The notes under the pieces: model-generated
Databases searched by the model: none
Told to the model about the DNA's origin: nothing
The model's input: only the letters and a program-made list of their open reading frames with translations
Part shown: positions 60,689 to 64,000 of the stretch, piece by piece
How positions within the stretch are numbered: position 1 is the stretch's first letter
How the letters are laid out: every line of letters starts with the position of its first letter
Program-made: the position numbers and the translations under genes
Origin: Fulvimarina endophytica
Lineage (GTDB): Bacteria; Pseudomonadota; Alphaproteobacteria; Rhizobiales; Rhizobiaceae
Length of the DNA: 64,000 nt
Direction: 5' to 3'
Assembly (NCBI RefSeq): GCF_003403015.1
Contig: NZ_QURL01000004.1
Location: 372,001-436,000 of the forward strand

Positions 60689-61093
60689 CTAGAAGCGGAC
60701 CCAGACGCCGGTGGCGTCGATGCCGTCGATGACGCCCGCCTTGAGGCGGGTGCCTGCACTGTCGTCGAGCGAGAGCGTCGCATCGTCGACCGCGTAGACC
60801 GGGTCGCCGATATTGGCGGGCGTTGCGCCGGTAACGGGAAAGAGAAAGACGCCCCGCATTGCGCGAACGGTTTGACCGTCCTCCTCGACCGCCGCGCCCT
60901 GGCGGGTGTCGATCCGCTGCTCGGCGACGCCGGCGACTGCGACGGTGCCCGCCGATCCGGCAGGCAAGGCCGCCAGAGCAGCCGTCACGGCGACGATGGT
61001 GCCGCCGTAGATGAGAGTGCCTTCCGGCACCTGGTAGCCGTAGCCATCGCCCGTACGGGCGGTGCGGCGGAGATCCTTCGTCGCGGCCACCAT
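60689..61093 (-). CDS. Putative head decoration protein
   Basis: A 134-residue beta-rich protein between the protease/scaffold and the major capsid genes. Blocks are YQVPEGTLIYGGTIVAVTA, RAMRGVFLFPVTGATPANIG and GDPVYAVDDATLSLDD, similar to small capsid-associated proteins of Mu-like phages (gp33 position). The ATG overlaps the protease stop by one base. Confidence 0.7.
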   Translation of the reverse strand: MVAATKDLRRTARTGDGYGYQVPEGTLIYGGTIVAVTAALAALPAGSAGTVAVAGVAEQRIDTRQGAAVEEDGQTVRAMRGVFLFPVTGATPANIGDPVYAVDDATLSLDDSAGTRLKAGVIDGIDATGVWVRF

Positions 61094-61677
61094 CAGACGG
61101 CACCCCGCTCAGACTTCGCCGTCTCGGCATAAGCCTTCGGATCGAGCCCCATCATGGAGCAGACCATGGCCTCCTCACCGGAGAGCGCGCCTTCCTTCTC
61201 GGGCGGGCGATGCCCGTGAAGGGACTTGCCGAAGAGCGACGGCATCAAGGCCACTTCGTCCTCGACCTCCTTCGGGTTCTTCATGTGCCGCGAGATCATG
61301 TGATCGCGCAGCGCGGGCACGATCTTCGCCTTGTTGGCGTCGACGAAGGCCTCGGCGTCCTTCTTTGCGCCATTGGTCGCGAGCTGGGTGATCCGCGACT
61401 GAAGCGAGGTGACGGTCTCGGTCAGATCCGCGATCGTCTTGTCCTTCTCGCCCGGCTCCTTGCCGTCCTCGACGGCCGGGGCCGTCATCTTCGCCTGGAG
61501 CGCCGTGATCAGCGCGTCCGGCTTGGTATCCTTCGCGGCGCCGGCGATCTCGCCGAGCTTCGCCATGAGCGCAATGTGCGCCGTCTGGGCGGAATGTGCC
61601 GACTGCGCGGCCTGAAGGACGGCGGCCCGATCGGCGCCCTCCTGCAAACCGAGAGCGGCGATCAGCTCCTCGTCCAT
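61093..61677 (-). CDS. Nested capsid scaffold start (Mu gpZ-like)
   Basis: Within the protease gene, the in-frame ATG at 61677 (MDEELIAALGL) is preceded by AAGAGGA four to five bases upstream, a better ribosome-binding site than most true starts in this operon. It marks exactly the junction between protease and helical scaffold. The product would have 194 residues. This mirrors Mu I/Z; expression is inferred. Confidence 0.7.
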   Translation of the reverse strand: MDEELIAALGLQEGADRAAVLQAAQSAHSAQTAHIALMAKLGEIAGAAKDTKPDALITALQAKMTAPAVEDGKEPGEKDKTIADLTETVTSLQSRITQLATNGAKKDAEAFVDANKAKIVPALRDHMISRHMKNPKEVEDEVALMPSLFGKSLHGHRPPEKEGALSGEEAMVCSMMGLDPKAYAETAKSERGAV

Positions 61678-62208
61678 GATGTCCTCTTTCGTGTGCAGGG
61701 AAGTGAGTGAGGTGAGGTTGGGATCGTTCGTCAGAGAGACGCGGGCGATCGCACCGACACGGTAGGGTTTCGTCCGTGTGTGCATGAGGACCGGGGACAA
61801 AAAGCCGTATTCCCGGCTCTCGACCAGGCGGCGCCCTTCGGCGGTCCATTCGACCCTGCCCCAGATCCCGTCTGCCCGGGCTTCGAGCGACACGATCCAG
61901 CCACGGGCCGGTGTCGAGCCGCCCTTGGCGCCGACGATGTCGATGGAATGGTTCTCGTCGATCGGGATCTTGCGCCCATTCATGGCCGCGACGACCTGAT
62001 CGGCATGGTCCACGACGTAGGGGCCGCGCCCATCCGCGCCCGAGAACGTGCCGGCGGGCGTTAGGTGCAGCCATTCCGGCGCGCTGCCGGCCTCGGAGGG
62101 CGCGACGATCGCATGAGCCGACGAGACGAGGTGCTCACCGCCGGCGCTTGCGGCGCGGCTATGGAGCGAGATGGTCTCTTGGTCGTGGGGTGAATGGGTC
62201 CGAATCAT
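61093..62208 (-). CDS. Phage protease with scaffold domain, Mu gpI-like
   Basis: A 371-residue head maturation protease. The N-terminal protease part has IPIDENHSIDIVGAKGGS with the likely catalytic His, GWIVSLEARADGIWGRVEW, and SREYGFLSPVLMH with the probable catalytic Ser. The C-terminal half is the scaffold: Ala-rich helices and coiled coil (ADLTETVTSLQSRITQLA), then a conserved end. In Mu the scaffold Z is made from an internal start within I; the same is likely here from 61677. Confidence 0.88.
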   Translation of the reverse strand: MIRTHSPHDQETISLHSRAASAGGEHLVSSAHAIVAPSEAGSAPEWLHLTPAGTFSGADGRGPYVVDHADQVVAAMNGRKIPIDENHSIDIVGAKGGSTPARGWIVSLEARADGIWGRVEWTAEGRRLVESREYGFLSPVLMHTRTKPYRVGAIARVSLTNDPNLTSLTSLHTKEDIMDEELIAALGLQEGADRAAVLQAAQSAHSAQTAHIALMAKLGEIAGAAKDTKPDALITALQAKMTAPAVEDGKEPGEKDKTIADLTETVTSLQSRITQLATNGAKKDAEAFVDANKAKIVPALRDHMISRHMKNPKEVEDEVALMPSLFGKSLHGHRPPEKEGALSGEEAMVCSMMGLDPKAYAETAKSERGAV

Positions 62209-62266
62209 GGAGCCGACAATGCGGCCCTTCGGATCGAAGGTTCAGGCCCGCCAGGGCGGGAGGGCT

Positions 62267-62776
62267 TCAGCGGAGGCCAGCGCGCCTGACGAGGAAGCCG
62301 AACACGACCTCCGCGATCTCGTCCTCGTCCTGAGAACTGATTCCGAGGAAGGGCCGCGCCGGCAGCGTAACCGACTTGGCGAGGACCACGCCAGAGGCAA
62401 GCCGGAAGACGAGATGGGATTTCGTCTTCGGCTTGATCGTCACGCCGAACTGATGAGCCGCTGCGTAGACGGTGTTCGTACCGACGCGGACGCTGTCCCT
62501 ACCGGGCTTGGAGTTGATCGAGTCACGCAATCGGCCACTCTCAGTGAGTATCCGGCGGTTGCGCTTCGTCCGGGCGTAGTCCGGATTGAGCTTCTTCCAC
62601 GGCGTTCCATCCGGGGAGTGCTGGGACACGAAGCGCCGGTGCGTCGAGGAGACGAGCTGCGTGCCGATCGCCGCCATCACCGGCGTAGTGTCGTCCATGA
62701 CCGAGATCAGGCGGGCGAAGGCGCGCTCCACATCGGCGGACAGGACTTGCGCAGTGATCGAGATGGAAGCGGCCAT
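62267..62776 (-). CDS. Phage virion morphogenesis protein, Mu gpG-like
   Basis: A 169-residue tail completion/virion morphogenesis protein. Family blocks are the opening ISITAQVLSADVERAFARL, STHRRFVSQHSPDGTPWKKL, ILTESGRLRDSINSKPGRD, VGTNTVYAAAHQFGV and LPARPFLGISSQDEDEI. It lies between F and I, the Mu order. A 58-base gap follows to the protease gene. Confidence 0.9.
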   Translation of the reverse strand: MAASISITAQVLSADVERAFARLISVMDDTTPVMAAIGTQLVSSTHRRFVSQHSPDGTPWKKLNPDYARTKRNRRILTESGRLRDSINSKPGRDSVRVGTNTVYAAAHQFGVTIKPKTKSHLVFRLASGVVLAKSVTLPARPFLGISSQDEDEIAEVVFGFLVRRAGLR

Positions 62777-62782
62777 ATTGCG

Positions 62783-62875
62783 TCAGATCCTCGACATGCC
62801 TAAGTTTGCGGCGAGCGCCGAGCCATATTCGGATCGCCACTCGTCGGGGTTGCCTTCCGGCCCCGCGGCGCTCAT
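62783..62875 (-). CDS. 30-residue ORF coupled between F and G
   Basis: A short ORF (MSAAGPEGNPDEWRSEYGSA, 30 residues in total) whose ATG overlaps the stop of the F-like gene as ATGA and whose stop lies seven bases before the G gene start. It fills the only gap between the two genes. Re-initiation at such an overlap is common in phage operons, so translation is plausible; it may be a real small protein or a coupling device. Confidence 0.45.
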   Translation of the reverse strand: MSAAGPEGNPDEWRSEYGSALAANLGMSRI

Positions 62876-63978
62876 TTCGCCACCCTCTTCCAGGTCTTTA
62901 AGATCCGCTCGATCCGCGCGGCACGCGAACGATGGACGGTTGTCACGAGGAACTCGCCGTTCCGCGTGACCTTGAAGCCGACGACATGCGGTTTCCCGTC
63001 GATCGTCACGATGCCGGAAACCCGGCCGCGTTCACCTTCGAAAAGCCCGGCGGCGAGTGCGTCCTTCGCGGCGGCTGCATAGACCTCGGCGCCGATCTCG
63101 GGCCGATCGGCATGTCCGAGCAGGGTCTCCGCAGACATCCGAGCGCGTATGCCTTCCTCGAGACCGAACTGGGTGAGCGTTGCAGCCGGCACTTCGGCGA
63201 CCGGTACCGTCGCGCCGATCGGCAGATTGCCCAAGAGGGCATCCCGGCCGAAGGCTTGAACGAGATGGGGCGTTGCTATCGGCTCATGGGGGCGGCCACC
63301 GGTGAGCCAGGAACGTCCGGGATTGTATTCGAATCCGGGGTCAACCCCGAAGGGAACCTCCCGTCGCTTGCCGCCGACCTCCTCGGCCCGGAAGAGGAGC
63401 TCCGGGCCCTCGTCGGGTGACGACTTGCCCATGCGCTTCAGACCGTCGCGACTGACGGCCGAGCAGAAGCAACCGCAATGCCAGCCGTTCGGCGGGTAGT
63501 TCGAGAGCCAGAACGGATTGTCGGCCCTCATAACGAGGCCGTCCCAGGCAAGATGCTCGCGTCTTGGATGGATCGCGCCCGAATGATGGTACTGCCAGTA
63601 CGGAAAGGCTTCGAGCGTTTCCGGCTTCGTCTGCTGGGCGAAGCGTCCGGCCGAATAGGCGGTCCTCAGATTTGTCTCGAAGATGATCCGCGATCGCCAG
63701 CCGCGCTTGCCCTTGTATTCCCAGCCGTGCTTCTGAACGATGCCGTCGAAGCCCTCGCGGAAATCGGCGAGCGTCGTGCCCTTTTCGAGCGCCTTCAGGA
63801 TCTCCGATCGAAAATCGTCGAGCAGCGCGTTCGAAGCCGCGCCGGCGACCATGAAGGAATGCGAGTGCGCGGCCGCGTAGACATCCGTCCATGTCTTTGT
63901 CGGCGTGTTCGTCTTGTCTCGGAAGAACGAGATCGCTTCCTCGAAAGGCAGATCGAGCGCGTCGATCGTCGCCGGCAT
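62872..63978 (-). CDS. Phage head morphogenesis protein, Mu gpF-like, with C-terminal extension
   Basis: A 368-residue minor head protein. The gpF/SPP1 gp7-type domain includes SFMVAGAASNALLDDFR, IIFETNLRTAYSAGRF, the YWQYHHSGAIHPRREHLAWD block with conserved R-x-x-H, and NYPPNGWHCGCFC with its zinc-site-like cysteines. From about 300 to 368 a separate beta-rich domain follows (GIVTIDGKPHVVGFKVTRNG, then LVTTVHRSRAARIERIL), resembling phage barnase/EndoU/RelE-like (PBECR) domains attached to gpF-like proteins. The frame opens at a TTG two codons earlier; the ATG at 63978 with GGAG upstream is preferred. Confidence 0.87.
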   Translation of the reverse strand: MPATIDALDLPFEEAISFFRDKTNTPTKTWTDVYAAAHSHSFMVAGAASNALLDDFRSEILKALEKGTTLADFREGFDGIVQKHGWEYKGKRGWRSRIIFETNLRTAYSAGRFAQQTKPETLEAFPYWQYHHSGAIHPRREHLAWDGLVMRADNPFWLSNYPPNGWHCGCFCSAVSRDGLKRMGKSSPDEGPELLFRAEEVGGKRREVPFGVDPGFEYNPGRSWLTGGRPHEPIATPHLVQAFGRDALLGNLPIGATVPVAEVPAATLTQFGLEEGIRARMSAETLLGHADRPEIGAEVYAAAAKDALAAGLFEGERGRVSGIVTIDGKPHVVGFKVTRNGEFLVTTVHRSRAARIERILKTWKRVAK

Positions 63979-64000
63979 GGGCAAATCTCCGTCACCAGCC

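Larger units (their letters stand above)
41485..64000 (-). mobile_element. Mu-like transposable prophage (late region, extends past the window)
   Basis: At least 22.5 kb of phage genes in the order of Mu late genes: F, G, I/Z, decoration, T, gp35-like, gp36-like, gp37-like, DUF2635, L sheath, M tube, gp41-like with frameshift, tape measure, N, P, gp45, gp46, gp47, gp48 and tail fibre. Nearly all are on the minus strand with one- to four-base overlaps. The contractile-tail sheath makes it a myovirus. The left end with repressor, transposase, terminase and portal is outside the window. Late modules look intact: no interrupted reading frame was seen. Confidence 0.93.

Noticed and set aside
47970..62260. 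TCAGGCCCGCCA repeated near 47980 and 62242
   Set aside because: Two copies of a 12-base GC-rich word within a GC-rich phage could be chance, and neither context shows a promoter or matching structure.
1..64000. CRISPR array or IS element
   Set aside because: I saw no regularly spaced repeats and no transposase gene in the window; the only mobile element is the Mu-like prophage, whose transposase would lie beyond 64000.

Overview
The window looks like chromosome from a high-GC alphaproteobacterium of the Hyphomicrobiales (Rhizobiales). The evidence is a PodJ-type polarity protein (coiled coil, membrane helix, Sel1 repeats, peptidoglycan-binding domain), an Omp2-like porin, a TauE/TIGR02186 gene pair, a thiBPQ operon behind a TPP riboswitch, and an opgG/opgH/opgC set. 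Genus cannot be read from the sequence; an Aurantimonadaceae-like lineage is only a guess.

Positions 1-41454 are host chromosome. Fatty-acid oxidation comes first: fadE (27-2297), then a thiolase-fadJ operon (9025-5607) next to a MerR regulator (9689-9219). A CGTTTACGT-core site lies upstream of both fadE and the thiolase and is the likely shared operator. A YihY/BrkB membrane protein and an SH3-domain membrane protein lie between them. Next come podJ, the TauE permease with its TIGR02186 partner, a DUF3429 membrane protein, the major porin and a helix-hairpin-helix protein. A loosely packed accessory patch (19120-21259) holds a small exported protein and a lower-GC zinc-ribbon methyltransferase beside tRNA-Arg(CCT). 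A thiamine block follows: thiamine pyrophosphokinase diverges from a TPP riboswitch driving thiB-thiP-thiQ. After an M48 protease, ruvB, a DUF4130-UdgX repair fusion, a nucleoside deaminase and a lipoprotein comes a folate block (pabB-pabA-pabC, with a very short convergent dihydrofolate reductase). A MarR regulator and the periplasmic glucan genes opgG, a coupled 107-residue gene, opgH and opgC complete the host part, which ends at a CAT-anticodon tRNA.

Positions about 41485-64000 are the right-hand part of a Mu-like transposable prophage, read almost wholly on the minus strand in canonical Mu order: F, G, I/Z, decoration, T, gp35, gp36, gp37, DUF2635, sheath L, tube M, gp41-type chaperone, tape measure, N, P, gp45, PAAR, gp46, gp47, gp48, tail fibre, an accessory tail gene and DUF1353. 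The tail chaperone carries a textbook T TTT TTC heptamer leading to a -1 extension. The element appears to end about 30 bp past an intact tRNA, in a repeat array (tandem TGTAGCGCG, then two CACTGGGTTTG copies 21 bp apart) that resembles transposase-binding ends. Its early genes (repressor, transposase), terminase and portal lie beyond 64000.

The most interesting parts are the phage cargo genes. One is a low-GC gene at the right-end cargo position whose protein has a HEPN-type RNxxxH motif, so it is a candidate RNase or abortive-infection gene. The other is an oppositely transcribed, low-GC, membrane-anchored gene inserted in the tail operon at 48004-48525. The head protein F also carries a C-terminal extension resembling phage-encoded RelE/barnase-like domains.
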